From contig JAISWB010000112.1 of assembly GCA_031271265.1 (NCBI GenBank), positions 1 to 64,000 on the forward strand: DNA of 64,000 bases, in the 5' to 3' direction. The notes beneath the pieces were generated by a model. That model searched no databases and had not been told where the DNA came from. It worked only from the letters and a program-made list of their open reading frames with translations. Each line of letters opens with the position of its first letter. Position 1 is the first letter of the stretch. Both the position numbers and the translations under genes were made by a program. The DNA comes from Desulfovibrio sp. GTDB taxonomy: Bacteria > Desulfobacterota > Desulfovibrionia > Desulfovibrionales > Desulfovibrionaceae. Shown piece after piece: positions 8,099 through 17,035 of the stretch.

Positions 8099-9532
8099 AT
8101 GGCTGCCGGCACAAAAAACCGCAAGGGCGGCAAGTCGCCGAAGTCCGGCGGGGGGCCGAATTCCCCGCGGAAGTCTTCAAGCCGCTCCGGGCAAAGTGCG
8201 CCTGCAACCTCTCCCAAAAAAGCCGGCAAAGGCCGGCGCCGTAAAAAAAGGGGTACGCGTGCCCCTGTGCTTTGGGCCTTTGTCTCCGGTCTGCTGCTTG
8301 CGGGCGCAGGGGTGTTGCTCTTCCATCACTTCATTACCGTGGATCCGGCAGGTCCCCTTGCCGCCTTGCTCCCCGCTTTCACAAGGACTGAGCCGCCGCC
8401 TTCCGGGGTGAAGCCCGGAGTGCCGCCGTCCGCTGTCAAGCCGACGGCTTCCCGTTACGCCGCAAAAAGCGAAGCGCCGCCCTCCACCGCAAAACCCGAG
8501 GCGGATACCCGCCCGGCAAGGCACAAGCTCACCGACGCGCACGGCGGCGCTGCCGACCATCAAGCTCAACAACGCGGCGTGGAGCCGGAACCCGCCGATC
8601 CGGCAACGGAAAAGTCCGTGGCCGCGGCCCTTGCGGATTTAAAGAACCTTCCCTTTGAAGAAGCGGGCACTCTGGATACCGTGCCTCCGACGCTGCCCGG
8701 TGCCCCGGCCGAGCCTGATGCGGGCAGGCCGGTTCCGTATGCCCCTGTTGCCCCGTATGCATCCGGGACGGATACGCCGATGCCCGTCGGACCGGGTTCG
8801 GGTGTACCGAGTCCCGGCAGGAGGGGGCCGGACGCGGCGCTGCCGCCCGCCGCCTCCGTGCCGCGCCTGCGCGATGCGCGCCTGTGCATCGTCATGGATG
8901 ATCTGGGCGCGCAACGGCAGCCCACGCAACGGTTGCTGGCCCTGGATTATCCGGTGACCCTGGCTTTCTGGCCGCACGGCCCTTTCACGCGCGAGGGGGC
9001 TGAAGCCGCCGCCGCCGCCGGGCGCGAAGTACTCATCCATCAGCCCATGGAGCCTGTGGGGTACCCCGGCGTGCGTCCCGGCCCCAATGTGCTGCTGACG
9101 GGCATGGATCCCGGCAGGATACGCGCCGTGCTGGCTTCATCCCTTGTTGCCGTGCCTCATGCTTCGGGGCTGAACAACCACATGGGCTCACGCTTTACCC
9201 GGTCTGTCGCGGGCGTGGACGCGGTCATTGAATTTTTGCGCGAACACAGGCTGTTTATGCTGGACAGCGTGACCCATCCAGACTCGGTGTTCGCCGCCGA
9301 GGGCAGGCGTCTGGGTCTGGAGCATTACCGCCGCGATGTCTTTCTGGACGTGACGCGGTCGCGCGCCGCGGTGACGGAAGCCTTGCGCAAGGCGGAAAAT
9401 CTGGCCCTGCGCAACGGCAAGGCCGTGGCCATAGGCCATCCCCTGCCGGAAACCCTGGATGCGCTTGAGCAGTTTGAGAAAACGCGGAATAAAGGCATCC
9501 GCATTGTGCGCCTGCGCGATCTGAACCGCTGA
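8099..9532 (+). CDS. Membrane-anchored divergent polysaccharide deacetylase (YibQ-like)
   Basis: A 477-residue protein. Residues 1-50 are strongly basic and low in complexity, followed by one membrane helix at ~57-80 (APVLWAFVSGLLLAGAG). Residues ~90-255 are a proline/alanine-rich linker. The C-terminal ~215 residues are the divergent polysaccharide deacetylase domain, with LCIVMDDLGAQ, VTLAFWPHGPFTREGAEAAAAAG, EVLIHQPMEPVGYPG, LNNHMGSRFT, FMLDSVTHPDS and AIGHPLPETLDAL. The family keeps the aspartate and histidines of the NodB fold but has no proven substrate. Position after envC and ctp suggests a part in peptidoglycan remodelling. Confidence 0.85.
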   Translation: MAAGTKNRKGGKSPKSGGGPNSPRKSSSRSGQSAPATSPKKAGKGRRRKKRGTRAPVLWAFVSGLLLAGAGVLLFHHFITVDPAGPLAALLPAFTRTEPPPSGVKPGVPPSAVKPTASRYAAKSEAPPSTAKPEADTRPARHKLTDAHGGAADHQAQQRGVEPEPADPATEKSVAAALADLKNLPFEEAGTLDTVPPTLPGAPAEPDAGRPVPYAPVAPYASGTDTPMPVGPGSGVPSPGRRGPDAALPPAASVPRLRDARLCIVMDDLGAQRQPTQRLLALDYPVTLAFWPHGPFTREGAEAAAAAGREVLIHQPMEPVGYPGVRPGPNVLLTGMDPGRIRAVLASSLVAVPHASGLNNHMGSRFTRSVAGVDAVIEFLREHRLFMLDSVTHPDSVFAAEGRRLGLEHYRRDVFLDVTRSRAAVTEALRKAENLALRNGKAVAIGHPLPETLDALEQFEKTRNKGIRIVRLRDLNR

Positions 9533-9569
9533 GGGGGCGGGGCAGCGCCTCAGGTAATCGGCGTTTTCC

Positions 9570-9718
9570 AGCGTTTCAACATTGATTTTTTATGCTTCCG
9601 GGGCCGGGGCGCGGCCACGGCCCCCGCCGGAGGGGAATGATTTACCAGTCGGCCTTACGCCTGCTCAGGCCGACTCCCCTTATCGGGGATGTGCATTTTC
9701 AACATTTAAACGCTCTAA
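9570..9718 (-). repeat. Dispersed palindrome-rich intergenic element, copy E, with terminal inverted repeats
   Basis: This 149-bp element lies between the convergent yibQ-like and uspA genes. Its ends are inverted: AGCGTTTCAACATT at 9570-9583 faces AACATTTAAACGCT at 9701-9714 (reverse complement AGCGTTTAAATGTT). Inside, the minus strand carries AGTCGGCC...GGCCGACTGG, AAATCATTCCCC and CGCCCCGGCC...GGAAGCATAAAA, the blocks shared with the other copies. The right end overlaps the uspA stop codon at 9715-9717. It has the outline of a non-autonomous miniature element. Confidence 0.7.
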
Positions 9719-10158
9719 GTCGCCGGGCGCACGGTCACCACGGGGATGGGGGAACTTTTGACTATCCTTTCGGCTACGGAGCCGAACAGGATGCGGTCGA
9801 TGCCGGCGCGGCCGTGCGTACCCATGACGATAAGGTCGGCCCCGCAGCTTTCCGCCTGGTTCAGAATTTCCTCGGCCGCATAGCCGTTTGCGACTTTGCC
9901 TTCCGCCTCGATGTCTTTGAAGTTTGCTTCCACAAATTCCTTCATATTTTGTTCGGCGCCGGTCACAATTTCCGAAACAAAATTTTCTATGGAACTCGGC
10001 GGCACATGAAAGCCGACATACTGCGTCAGGGCAGGCGCGATATACACGGCCACCACTTTGGCGGAAAAAGCTTTGGCGAAAGCGACGGCGTGTTCGGCCA
10101 CCACTTCACTGTGCTGTGAGAGGTCCAGGGCGCAGAGTATGGTCTTGATGTTCCGCAT
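9715..10158 (-). CDS. Universal stress protein (UspA family)
   Basis: A 147-residue single-domain Usp beginning MRNIKTILCALDLSQHSE, with AAGGAGGT five bases before the ATG. The ATP-binding signature is complete: GTHGRAGIDRILFGSVA followed by SSPIPVVTV, so it should belong to the ATP-binding class that dimerises through the last strand. The stop codon overlaps the right end of dispersed element E. A promoter-like pair on the minus strand at 10357-10385 would give a leader of about 190 bases. Regulation by growth arrest is known for the family but not shown by this sequence. Confidence 0.92.
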   Translation of the reverse strand: MRNIKTILCALDLSQHSEVVAEHAVAFAKAFSAKVVAVYIAPALTQYVGFHVPPSSIENFVSEIVTGAEQNMKEFVEANFKDIEAEGKVANGYAAEEILNQAESCGADLIVMGTHGRAGIDRILFGSVAERIVKSSPIPVVTVRPAT

Positions 10159-10583
10159 GACGACCTCCTTAGGCAAGGGTTTGCGGATTGCGGCGCCTCG
10201 CTGCGGAGCAGCCCGGCAGACGGCGCGTTGCGCCGGGATTGTCCTGCGCATTTCGTCCGCCGGGTCGCCGCGCGGCAAAGCGTTTTGCCCGCGGGCGACG
10301 CTCCCGGGACACGCAGTGTTTTAGTCGGGAACCCGAACCCGCTGTCCGGTACTGTAACTATAGCGCATTGCCTGCTTCATCACAAGCGCGGCGGCATTCT
10401 TTGCCGCGACAAGGTGGAATATTTTTCCCCCGCGGGCAGAAAGTTCTTATTGCCGACACCGCGAATATCGGGCAAGTATGCGGAAACACGCGAAGGCGTG
10501 CAGCCCGCGCTCCCGGCAAAGATTTTGCATAGCCTCTGTGCAGCGGATATTTTACTCCAAATACAGCAGGAAAGGAATTTCTG
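10159..10583. other. Divergent intergenic region, 425 bp
   Basis: This stretch separates uspA (minus) from the hypothetical gene at 10584 (plus). I see the minus-strand promoter candidate at 10357-10385, a hairpin CGGCGC-GTT-GCGCCG near 10215-10230, and moderately AT-rich DNA at 10340-10460 and 10535-10583. No convincing coding frame or RNA gene was found in it. Confidence 0.5.
10357..10385 (-). promoter_or_regulatory. Candidate sigma70 promoter for the universal stress gene
   Basis: On the minus strand TTGTGA (10380-10385) and TATAGT (10357-10362) are separated by 17 bp, a good match to the sigma70 consensus in otherwise GC-rich DNA. The start point would be near 10350. Not tested experimentally. 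Confidence 0.45.
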
Positions 10584-11066
10584 ATGAAAATCAGCAATGA
10601 ACAACAGCAGGCCGTTCAGGAAATCCGGACGCAGCGTCCGGCGGAGCAGCATGCGGACGCGGGATTCGACCGTATCCTGACCCGCGAGTTGGGCAACGGT
10701 CCAGCGCAGGGGACGGAAGCCTCCGGGCGGGCCGATTTGCATATCCCTCCGCGGATTTTGCCGGGGCTCGAAGCAGGCAGGGTTGACGGCACAGGCGCGG
10801 CGCTTCCGGCGTTCTCGGAAGAAGCGGCGGACATGGTTGAAGACGTGTTGACCAAACTTGAGGGCTATGCCGCGCAACTCGGCCGCGCCGAAGCCGCCGA
10901 CTTGCGCACGGCCTTTGCCTCTCTTCGGAACGTGCAGGAGGGGATAAGCGGGTTCAGGGAACGCTTTCCCGGAGAGTCAGCAGGGACGGCCGGGGAACTG
11001 ATCGACGAACTGGACGTTCTGGCCGTGACCGAAACATTCAAGTTCAACCGCGGGGACTATCTGTAG
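10584..11066 (+). CDS. Conserved-looking hypothetical cytoplasmic protein
   Basis: A 160-residue protein with AAAGGAA before the ATG. It is hydrophilic, with no signal peptide or membrane helix. The N-terminal half is rich in Q, A and E with a FDRILTRELG segment. The C-terminal half (~78-150) looks like two or three amphipathic helices: AADMVEDVLTKLEGYAAQL, AADLRTAFASLRNVQ and ELIDELDVLAVTETFKFNRGDYL. I recognise this style from small Desulfovibrio proteins of unknown role but cannot name a domain. It stands alone between two minus-strand genes, so it is probably its own transcription unit. Confidence 0.65.
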   Translation: MKISNEQQQAVQEIRTQRPAEQHADAGFDRILTRELGNGPAQGTEASGRADLHIPPRILPGLEAGRVDGTGAALPAFSEEAADMVEDVLTKLEGYAAQLGRAEAADLRTAFASLRNVQEGISGFRERFPGESAGTAGELIDELDVLAVTETFKFNRGDYL

Positions 11067-11123
11067 ATCGCCGGGCGGCGGAAAGGGCGTCCTCTCCGGT
11101 CCGGCGCGGCGGCAAGACGGATT

Positions 11124-11663
11124 TTATCCTTCGCGGTGACTATGGGCCAGAGCAGTTTCCACAGCTTCCAGCCCTGCCAACGCGGCGGCAAGACGGACTT
11201 CGTCCCTGTAACCTGAGAAGGTCCGGCAAAACGAAGTGATTGCCGGGCCCTGGGGATGGTCCGCAAGGTTGCGCGAGGGGTAGACCGCCGTTGCGAACCA
11301 GACGGTGCCCACGGGTTTTTCCGCGCTCCCGCCTCCGGGGCCGGCTATGCCGGTGACGGCCAGAGCCGATGCCGCTCCCGTCGCCGCCAACGCGCCGAGA
11401 GCCATGGCCTCGGCCACAGGCCCGCTGACCGCGCCGTGCGCCGTGAGCAGTACTTTGCTTACGCCCAGCAACCGCGTCTTGACGCTGTCGGCATAGGCCA
11501 CAATGCTTCCGCAAAACCAGCGCGAACTGCCGGGAACGCCTGTACACAACGCGGCGGCAAGACCGCCTGTACAGGATTCCGCCGTACACATCGTCATGTT
11601 CCTGGCCAAAAGTTTCCGGCTCACCCGGCCGATAAGCCATAGACCTTCTTCTGGAATTTCCAT
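11124..11663 (-). CDS. pncC: CinA C-terminal-type nicotinamide-nucleotide amidohydrolase
   Basis: A 179-residue protein from the ATG at 11663. It has the family core [25 protein letters not shown], then [52 protein letters not shown]. The AESCTGG serine/threonine pocket and GIAGPGGG loop are those of PncC, which hydrolyses NMN to nicotinate mononucleotide in NAD recycling. The CinA N-terminal domain is absent, as in E. coli PncC. A longer upstream frame exists but adds only Arg-rich sequence. Its 5' end is divergent to the binding-protein gene at 11740. Confidence 0.88.
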   Translation of the reverse strand: MEIPEEGLWLIGRVSRKLLARNMTMCTAESCTGGLAAALCTGVPGSSRWFCGSIVAYADSVKTRLLGVSKVLLTAHGAVSGPVAEAMALGALAATGAASALAVTGIAGPGGGSAEKPVGTVWFATAVYPSRNLADHPQGPAITSFCRTFSGYRDEVRLAAALAGLEAVETALAHSHREG

Positions 11664-11739
11664 ACGGTATGCCTTGTGTCGAGCGTCATTTCCGGAAACG
11701 CACCGGGGTGGCCGCGCCGACCGCGCGGAGGGAAAACAG

Positions 11740-13074
11740 ATGCCGAACACCATGTTCAATGTAGCGTACGGGCGCGGACTTAGGCAAGCACTCTTTGCAC
11801 GCCCGGCATTGACGCGTGAATCAGTGCAAAACCATGCCGGCGCCTGCAGACTCCGGCACAGGCTTTTTGCCTGCTCGGCACTGGCCCTGCTTCCTGCCGC
11901 TGGCCTGCGGAGCGTTGCAGCCCTTGTCTTCCTTGCCGTTCTCGCATTGGGGACCGGAACCGTCCCCGCTGGAGCGGAACCGGTACGCGTGGTTTACGGG
12001 TTCGACCGCGAATTCGCGCCCTTCACCTATGAGGAAGATGGCGGCAAACCAGCCGGGTTCGAGATAGAACTGGTGGACGCCGTGTTCCGCGGCACCAAGG
12101 CCGAGGTGTTCCATCGGCCCATGCCGTGGTCGCGCATCGGCCTGGAACTGGGCAACGGCGGCATCAACCTGACCACCGGCATGGTGCGCACGGAACAGCG
12201 TGCCAAGTTGTATCTTTTTTCGGAGCAAGAACTTTTCCGCTTGCAAATCCGCCTGTTTACCAAGTTATACAACCGCCGCCCGTCCATCGACCAGTTGCGC
12301 GGGCAGGCGGTTGCCGTGGAGCAGGGCAGCTATCCGGACACCCTGCTGGAGCAGTACGGCGGATTCAACATCAAGAAATTCAAAAGCCGGGCCGAAGCCG
12401 TGCGCGCCCTGCACAACGATGAAGTGCAGGCATATTGCGGTCCGGTGCAGAATACCTATTTCCTCATCAACAAGCAACGCTACGGGGCCATAACCACCAT
12501 CGGCACGCCGCTGGGTATCACGGAAATGCGGGCGGCCTTCAACCGGAGCAGGGGGGATATTCGCAGCCTGTTCGACGAAGGACTGCGGCAAGTTGTCGCT
12601 TCGGGAGAATATGACCGCCTGTACCGAAAATGGTTCGTGCGCGAACTGAACGACCGGGAAAAGGACCTGATGCTGCGCGCCGCGACCGCGGCCGCCGTGC
12701 CGGCGTACGCCCCTTACGGCCGTAAGGGTTCCGGCGCGGCCGTACTCACGGCTTCGGGCAAGGTCTACGCGGCCTGCAATGTGGAAAACGCAGACCCGCT
12801 CCTGAACCTTTCCGCCTTGCGCGGCGCCGTTGCCAAGGCCGTGTCCGACGGAGAATTTGAACTGCGCGCCGCGCTGCTCACGGATCCTTCCGGCGCGCCG
12901 CTTAAATTTTCTCCGGAAGATCTGCAGGTGCTCAGCGAATTCGGCCGGGGCGTGCTGATCCTCACGGGAAAAGCCAAAGGCGGCTTTGAAAGCGTCATGC
13001 TCTCCCGCTTGCTGCCGAATCCCGTGCGTCGTGACGTGGAAGGCACGCGGTCCGGCGCTGCGGAAACACACTGA
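11740..13074 (+). CDS. Periplasmic amino-acid-type binding protein fused to a degenerate cytidine deaminase domain
   Basis: From the ATG at 11740 (GGAGG eight bases upstream) the protein has 444 residues. After a hydrophobic export region (~45-78) comes a family 3 solute-binding domain at ~81-303: [45 protein letters not shown] and [13 protein letters not shown]. Residues ~305-428 match cytidine deaminase: [32 protein letters not shown] and a final LLPNP. The metal site has gone: where deaminases have TxCAE the sequence reads NLSALRGA, and the PCGxCRQ loop reads FSPEDLQV. All zinc ligands and the catalytic glutamate are missing, so the domain can at most bind a ligand. No transport permease is adjacent; a thioredoxin-like gene follows. 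Confidence 0.85.
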   Translation: MPNTMFNVAYGRGLRQALFARPALTRESVQNHAGACRLRHRLFACSALALLPAAGLRSVAALVFLAVLALGTGTVPAGAEPVRVVYGFDREFAPFTYEEDGGKPAGFEIELVDAVFRGTKAEVFHRPMPWSRIGLELGNGGINLTTGMVRTEQRAKLYLFSEQELFRLQIRLFTKLYNRRPSIDQLRGQAVAVEQGSYPDTLLEQYGGFNIKKFKSRAEAVRALHNDEVQAYCGPVQNTYFLINKQRYGAITTIGTPLGITEMRAAFNRSRGDIRSLFDEGLRQVVASGEYDRLYRKWFVRELNDREKDLMLRAATAAAVPAYAPYGRKGSGAAVLTASGKVYAACNVENADPLLNLSALRGAVAKAVSDGEFELRAALLTDPSGAPLKFSPEDLQVLSEFGRGVLILTGKAKGGFESVMLSRLLPNPVRRDVEGTRSGAAETH

Positions 13075-13263
13075 CCGGAGCTTGCCCGTTGCGGCCGAGC
13101 CACGTTTTTGCAATCGGACATTGGAAGAGAGGCGGAGGAGAGGCTTGACTCCCGTCAATGCCGGGAATACTTTCACGTTCGTCATCCCTGTCGGGAGCGG
13201 GCAATTCTCAGGTTTGCAACAGTATTTGCAGGCTCCGGCAGCGGACCGACTACGGAGAGCATA

Positions 13264-13761
13264 ATGCGTATCTGCCTGTATGGCTGTCCGGCGGCACTGC
13301 TGCTCACGGTTGCGGTGCATCTGGCCGCAGCCGGTCCTACCGGACCGGAAGACGTCAAGCGCATCGACGCGTCGGGCTTGATCAATCTGGTCGCCGCCGA
13401 AAAAGGCAAGATTGTGGTTGTCAATATTTTCGCTTCCTGGTGCCCGCCCTGCCGGGAGGAAATTCCGGGACTGGTCAACCTGCGTAAAGATTTCCCCGCC
13501 GACCGGGTCACCTTTATCGGTGTTTCGGTGGACAAAGAACCCAAGGCCTTGTATGCCTATCTGGGCGAGATGCATATCAATTACCCCGTGTTGCTGGCTG
13601 CCGGCGATTTTTTGCAACGGACGGGAGTGACTGCCGTGCCGCAACTCTTGGTCTATGACCACAAGGGCGACTTGCAGATCAACCATCGCGGACTGGTGCA
13701 GGAGGACGTCCTTCGTTCAGCGCTGAAGCGCCTGCTGGAAAACGCACCGCAGCGCCCGTGA
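13264..13761 (+). CDS. TlpA/ResA-like periplasmic thioredoxin
   Basis: A 165-residue protein whose ATG is preceded by GGAGAG. Residues 1-23 form a signal peptide or anchor. The thioredoxin fold has the active site WCPPC at ~59-63 (cysteines 60 and 63), the segment VSVDKEPKALYAYL, and the cis-proline region TGVTAVPQLLVYDHKGDL, typical of the AhpC/TSA-Redoxin family. Likely role: reducing disulfides in cytochrome c maturation or other envelope proteins. It follows the binding-protein fusion by about 190 bp, and its stop overlaps the GTG of the acetyltransferase gene, indicating cotranscription with that gene. Confidence 0.88.
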   Translation: MRICLYGCPAALLLTVAVHLAAAGPTGPEDVKRIDASGLINLVAAEKGKIVVVNIFASWCPPCREEIPGLVNLRKDFPADRVTFIGVSVDKEPKALYAYLGEMHINYPVLLAAGDFLQRTGVTAVPQLLVYDHKGDLQINHRGLVQEDVLRSALKRLLENAPQRP

Positions 13762-14222
13762 AAACGGTTCTGAGCAGTGCCCGCGTCGCGGATATCAAGG
13801 ATATCCACGCCCTGCTTCTGAAGGCGGCGGACAAGGGCAGGCTTCTACCCCGGTCCCTTGCGGACCTTTACCGGCACACCCGCGATTTTTATGTGCTCAA
13901 GGAGCAGAACGACAGCGTGGTCGGCTGTTGCGCCCTGTCCGTGGTATGGGAAGATCTGGCGGAAATACGCTCGCTGTATGTGCGCGAAGGGGCTCGCCGG
14001 CAGGGGTCCGGCAGCCTGCTGGCCGAAGCCTGCATGAAAGAGGCGCGAGCCATGGGCGTCGGCCGGCTTTTTACCCTGACCTACGAAACAGGTTTTTTCG
14101 CCCGCTTGGGGTTCAGTGCAACGGACAAGGACGTCCTGCCGCAGAAAATTTGGGCGGACTGCGTGCATTGCCCCAAGTTTCCGAACAACTGCGACGAAAC
14201 GGCCATGTTGTGCCTTTTGTGA
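13758..14222 (+). CDS. GNAT-family N-acetyltransferase (short ArgA-like)
   Basis: A 154-residue single-domain GNAT beginning at a GTG that overlaps the preceding stop codon (GTGA). The acetyl-CoA motif reads LYVREGARRQGSGSLLAEAC at ~74-93, with the Q/RxxGxG/A pattern, followed by LFTLTYETGFFARLGF. The closing part, KIWADCVHCPKFPNNCDETAM, has the cysteine pattern of short N-acetylglutamate synthase-like proteins. I infer an arginine-pathway role; another small-molecule acetyltransferase is possible. Confidence 0.75.
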   Translation: MKTVLSSARVADIKDIHALLLKAADKGRLLPRSLADLYRHTRDFYVLKEQNDSVVGCCALSVVWEDLAEIRSLYVREGARRQGSGSLLAEACMKEARAMGVGRLFTLTYETGFFARLGFSATDKDVLPQKIWADCVHCPKFPNNCDETAMLCLL

Positions 14223-14254
14223 CCGGGATGACCGGCGGAAGGAGGACAGTGAGC

Positions 14255-14788
14255 GTGACCTGCGGGCGTATAAAAAACGTAATGTTCGAAGCCGGGGTAA
14301 TTCAGGAACGCGTTGCGCGGATGGCGGAAGACATCACCGCCGACTATGCCGGCAAAGATCTGACGGCGATCTGTGTACTCAAGGGTGCCTTCATGTTTTT
14401 CGCCGATCTGGTGCGACGTATCCCTTTGGTTGTGGAGACGGATTTTGTGCGCGTAAAAAGCTACGGGGCCGGGGACGCGTCATCGGGCAGGATCGAACTG
14501 ACCAAAGATGTGGAATGCTCTCTGGCGGACCGTGATGTGCTGATCGTCGAAGACATCGTGGACTGCGGCCTGAGCATGGATTTTTTATTGCGCGAATTTC
14601 GCGCACGCGGGCCGAAATCGTTGCGTCTGGCCGCATTGATTGATAAGATGGAGCGTCGATGTGTGCCGGTCCGTGTCGACTACGCGGGCTTTGTCGTGAA
14701 CGCCGGCTTTCTCGTGGGCTACGGACTGGACTATGCCGAACAGTACAGGACATCGCCGGCGATTTTCCGGCTGAACCTCCAACCCTGA
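14255..14788 (+). CDS. hpt: Hypoxanthine/purine phosphoribosyltransferase
   Basis: This salvages purine bases with PRPP. The protein (~177 residues) has the type I PRTase features: LTAICVLKGAFMFFADLVRRI (hood and first loop), VRVKSYG, the PRPP signature DRDVLIVEDIVDCGLSMDFL, and the base-binding region VDYAGFVVNAGFLVGYGLDY. Two GTG codons compete as start; 14255 is chosen because GGAGG lies nine bases upstream, while 14249 is too close. The frame stays open further upstream into the acetyltransferase gene, but that part shows no conservation pattern. Confidence 0.88.
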   Translation: MTCGRIKNVMFEAGVIQERVARMAEDITADYAGKDLTAICVLKGAFMFFADLVRRIPLVVETDFVRVKSYGAGDASSGRIELTKDVECSLADRDVLIVEDIVDCGLSMDFLLREFRARGPKSLRLAALIDKMERRCVPVRVDYAGFVVNAGFLVGYGLDYAEQYRTSPAIFRLNLQP

Positions 14789-14800
14789 CTCGTTGCGCTC

Positions 14801-15568
14801 ATGCTTGTCACCTGCTCCAGATGCGACACCACCTTTTCCCTGTCGGACGAACTGTTCAAGCCGGGGAGAAAGGTGCGCTGTTCCAACTGCCGCTATGTTT
14901 TTCCTCTGTATGTCCAGCCTGTCGTGCAAGCCGGGCCGGAGGACCTGCCGCCGCTCTCCGCCGAGGCCCGACCGGACCCCGTTCCCGGAGGACACCCGCG
15001 CAAAGCGATGAGCGCGGTACTTTCGTTGATTGCGGCCGTACTGCTGGTGCTCCTCGGCTACGGCGGCTACCTGCTGTACGGTGTACTGTTTTCGGATCCC
15101 GGCAACGCTCTTGATAAGGACGCTTCCGCGCCGGACGCGGCGCGGGCCGACTACGAACGCCGCATCAAGAGCATTGCGCTGGAGGACATCCGCCAGTTTC
15201 ATGTGGACAATGCCTCCGCGGGCAGGATGCTGGTCATTCAGGGCATGGCCGCGAACCGTTCCGACGGGAATAAGGACTACATCGCCGTGGAAGCCTCGCT
15301 GCTGGACGCCGACAACAAAGTTCTGAGCAAGGCGGAACAACTGTGCGGAGTACCGCTGACCCTGTTCCAACTTCAGACGCTCGGGCAGGCGGAACTCAAA
15401 GAAGCCCTGAACAGCCGCGTTACCATCTTGACCAACAATACCGATGTCCCGCCGGGCGCCAAGACGCCCTTTGTCGTCATTTTTCCCTCTCCGCCCAAGG
15501 ATGTGCGGACCTTTGAGGTCCGCGTCATTGAAGCCCGCGATTCTCCCGCCCGCAGGCAGGGCGGCTGA
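14801..15568 (+). CDS. Zinc-ribbon, single-pass membrane protein with DUF3426-type domain
   Basis: A 255-residue protein. Residues 5-28 form an MJ0042-type zinc ribbon (CSRCDTTFSLSDELFKPGRK then CSNC). A short proline-rich linker leads to one membrane helix at ~69-90 (VLSLIAAVLLVLLGYGGYLL). The rest, ~110-250, is a beta-rich extracytoplasmic domain with VDNASAGRMLVIQGMAANRS and PPGAKTPFVVIFPSPP, as in DUF3426 proteins. Such proteins link a cytoplasmic zinc ribbon to a periplasmic sensor-like domain, but no function has been established. It lies 12 bp after hpt and just before radA. Confidence 0.8.
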   Translation: MLVTCSRCDTTFSLSDELFKPGRKVRCSNCRYVFPLYVQPVVQAGPEDLPPLSAEARPDPVPGGHPRKAMSAVLSLIAAVLLVLLGYGGYLLYGVLFSDPGNALDKDASAPDAARADYERRIKSIALEDIRQFHVDNASAGRMLVIQGMAANRSDGNKDYIAVEASLLDADNKVLSKAEQLCGVPLTLFQLQTLGQAELKEALNSRVTILTNNTDVPPGAKTPFVVIFPSPPKDVRTFEVRVIEARDSPARRQGG

Positions 15569-15588
15569 GGGTCGGGGCACGGGCGTTT

Positions 15589-16986
15589 GTGGCCGGGCTC
15601 CGCGAACAGTACCGTTGCGCGGCCTGCGGCGCGCATCTTGGGCAATGGCAGGGACGTTGCCCGGAGTGCGGCGCATGGAACACGCTTGAGCCCGTGCAGG
15701 TCCGGGCCGGAGCCGTCCGGGCCGGACCTGCACGGGCGGAGAGGACGCGCGCGCGGCCGGAAGCGGTTGTGCCCCTGTCCGAAGCGCCGGACCCCGCAGG
15801 AACCGTATTCAGCACCGGCACGGCAGCCTTGGACCGCATTCTCGGGGAAGGCTTTGTGCCGGGATCCTGCATGTTGCTGGGCGGCGAGCCGGGCATCGGC
15901 AAATCTACGTTGCTGTTGCAGGCAGCCGGGGCCGTGGCGGCTTCCGGACGGCGTGCGGTCTATCTGTCCGGGGAAGAATCCCTGTCCAGGCTCAGGGAGC
16001 GGGCCGAGCGCCTCGGCCTGTTGCACGAGCATTTGTACGCCCTGTCCACGACCAGGCTGGAGGACCTGTATCCGTTGCTGGACAGCAAACCGCCGGCGTT
16101 GCTGATTATTGATTCCGTGCAGACACTGAGCACTGCATCGGCGGACGGGCTGCCCGGCAACGTGAGTCAGGTGCGGGCTGTGGCGGCGGATCTGGCCGAG
16201 CGGTGCCGGCGTTGCAATACCGCCGTGGTTCTTGTCGGCCATGTGACCAAGGACGGCAGTTTGGCCGGACCGCGACTGCTGGAGCATATGGTTGACACGG
16301 TGATTTCTCTGGAAGGCGACAGAGGACGGGAGTTCCGCATCCTGCGGGTGCTGAAGAACCGTTTTGGGCCGAACATGGAGATGCTGGTGTTCAGGATGCT
16401 CAATAAAGGTCTGGAGCCTGTGGAAGACCCGTCCACGGTTTTTCTCGGCGCGCGTGACGCTTCGCTTTCCGGGGCGGCCGTCGTCATGGCCATGGATGGA
16501 CGCCGTCCGTTGGCCGTGGAGGTGCAGGCGCTGGTCACGCGCAGTTGGCTGCCCGCGCCGCGCCGCGCCGGGCTGGGCTTTGACGTGAACCGCCTGCATC
16601 TGTTGCTGGCCGTGTTGGAAAAACATCTGCGCCTGTCCTTTGCCCAGTCCGACATCTACGCCAAGGTCGGCGGCGGAATGAAGCTCATGGAGCCGGGCAT
16701 GGATGCCGCGTTGGTGGCGGCGGTCCTTTCCTCGTACTATGATGTCCCGTTGCCGGAAAAGGCGGTTTTCTGGGGCGAGGTGGATCTCAACGGCCGGCTG
16801 CGTCCGGTGGAAGGGCATGATTTACGGGAGCGTCAGGCCCGTCGCCTCGGCTATGCGCCTCTGGTGCGGCCTCCCGTCGCGGCAGGGAAGGAGGGTGGAG
16901 GCTTCGGCAGTATCACTCAGATTCGTCAGGCTTTTTTTGCCCGCAAGGCCGGCCCGCCCGTCAAAAATCCTGAAAGAGCTTCTTGA
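15589..16986 (+). CDS. radA: DNA repair protein RadA/Sms
   Basis: RadA is a RecA-like branch-migration helicase for recombination intermediates. The 465-residue protein has the N-terminal zinc finger (CAACGAHLGQWQGRCPEC), a long Ala/Arg-rich spacer, Walker A GGEPGIGKSTLLLQ at ~100-113, Walker B LLIIDSVQT, the RadA-specific KNRFG motif and a C-terminal Lon-protease-like domain ending in KAVFWGEVDLNGRLRPVEG. It starts at a GTG at 15589, 20 bases after the preceding gene. Its end converges with ald. Confidence 0.93.
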   Translation: MAGLREQYRCAACGAHLGQWQGRCPECGAWNTLEPVQVRAGAVRAGPARAERTRARPEAVVPLSEAPDPAGTVFSTGTAALDRILGEGFVPGSCMLLGGEPGIGKSTLLLQAAGAVAASGRRAVYLSGEESLSRLRERAERLGLLHEHLYALSTTRLEDLYPLLDSKPPALLIIDSVQTLSTASADGLPGNVSQVRAVAADLAERCRRCNTAVVLVGHVTKDGSLAGPRLLEHMVDTVISLEGDRGREFRILRVLKNRFGPNMEMLVFRMLNKGLEPVEDPSTVFLGARDASLSGAAVVMAMDGRRPLAVEVQALVTRSWLPAPRRAGLGFDVNRLHLLLAVLEKHLRLSFAQSDIYAKVGGGMKLMEPGMDAALVAAVLSSYYDVPLPEKAVFWGEVDLNGRLRPVEGHDLRERQARRLGYAPLVRPPVAAGKEGGGFGSITQIRQAFFARKAGPPVKNPERAS

Positions 16987-17035
16987 ATACGCCTCGGCAT
17001 GCAGGAATGTCTGCGTAGATCGGTAAGCGGCGTTT

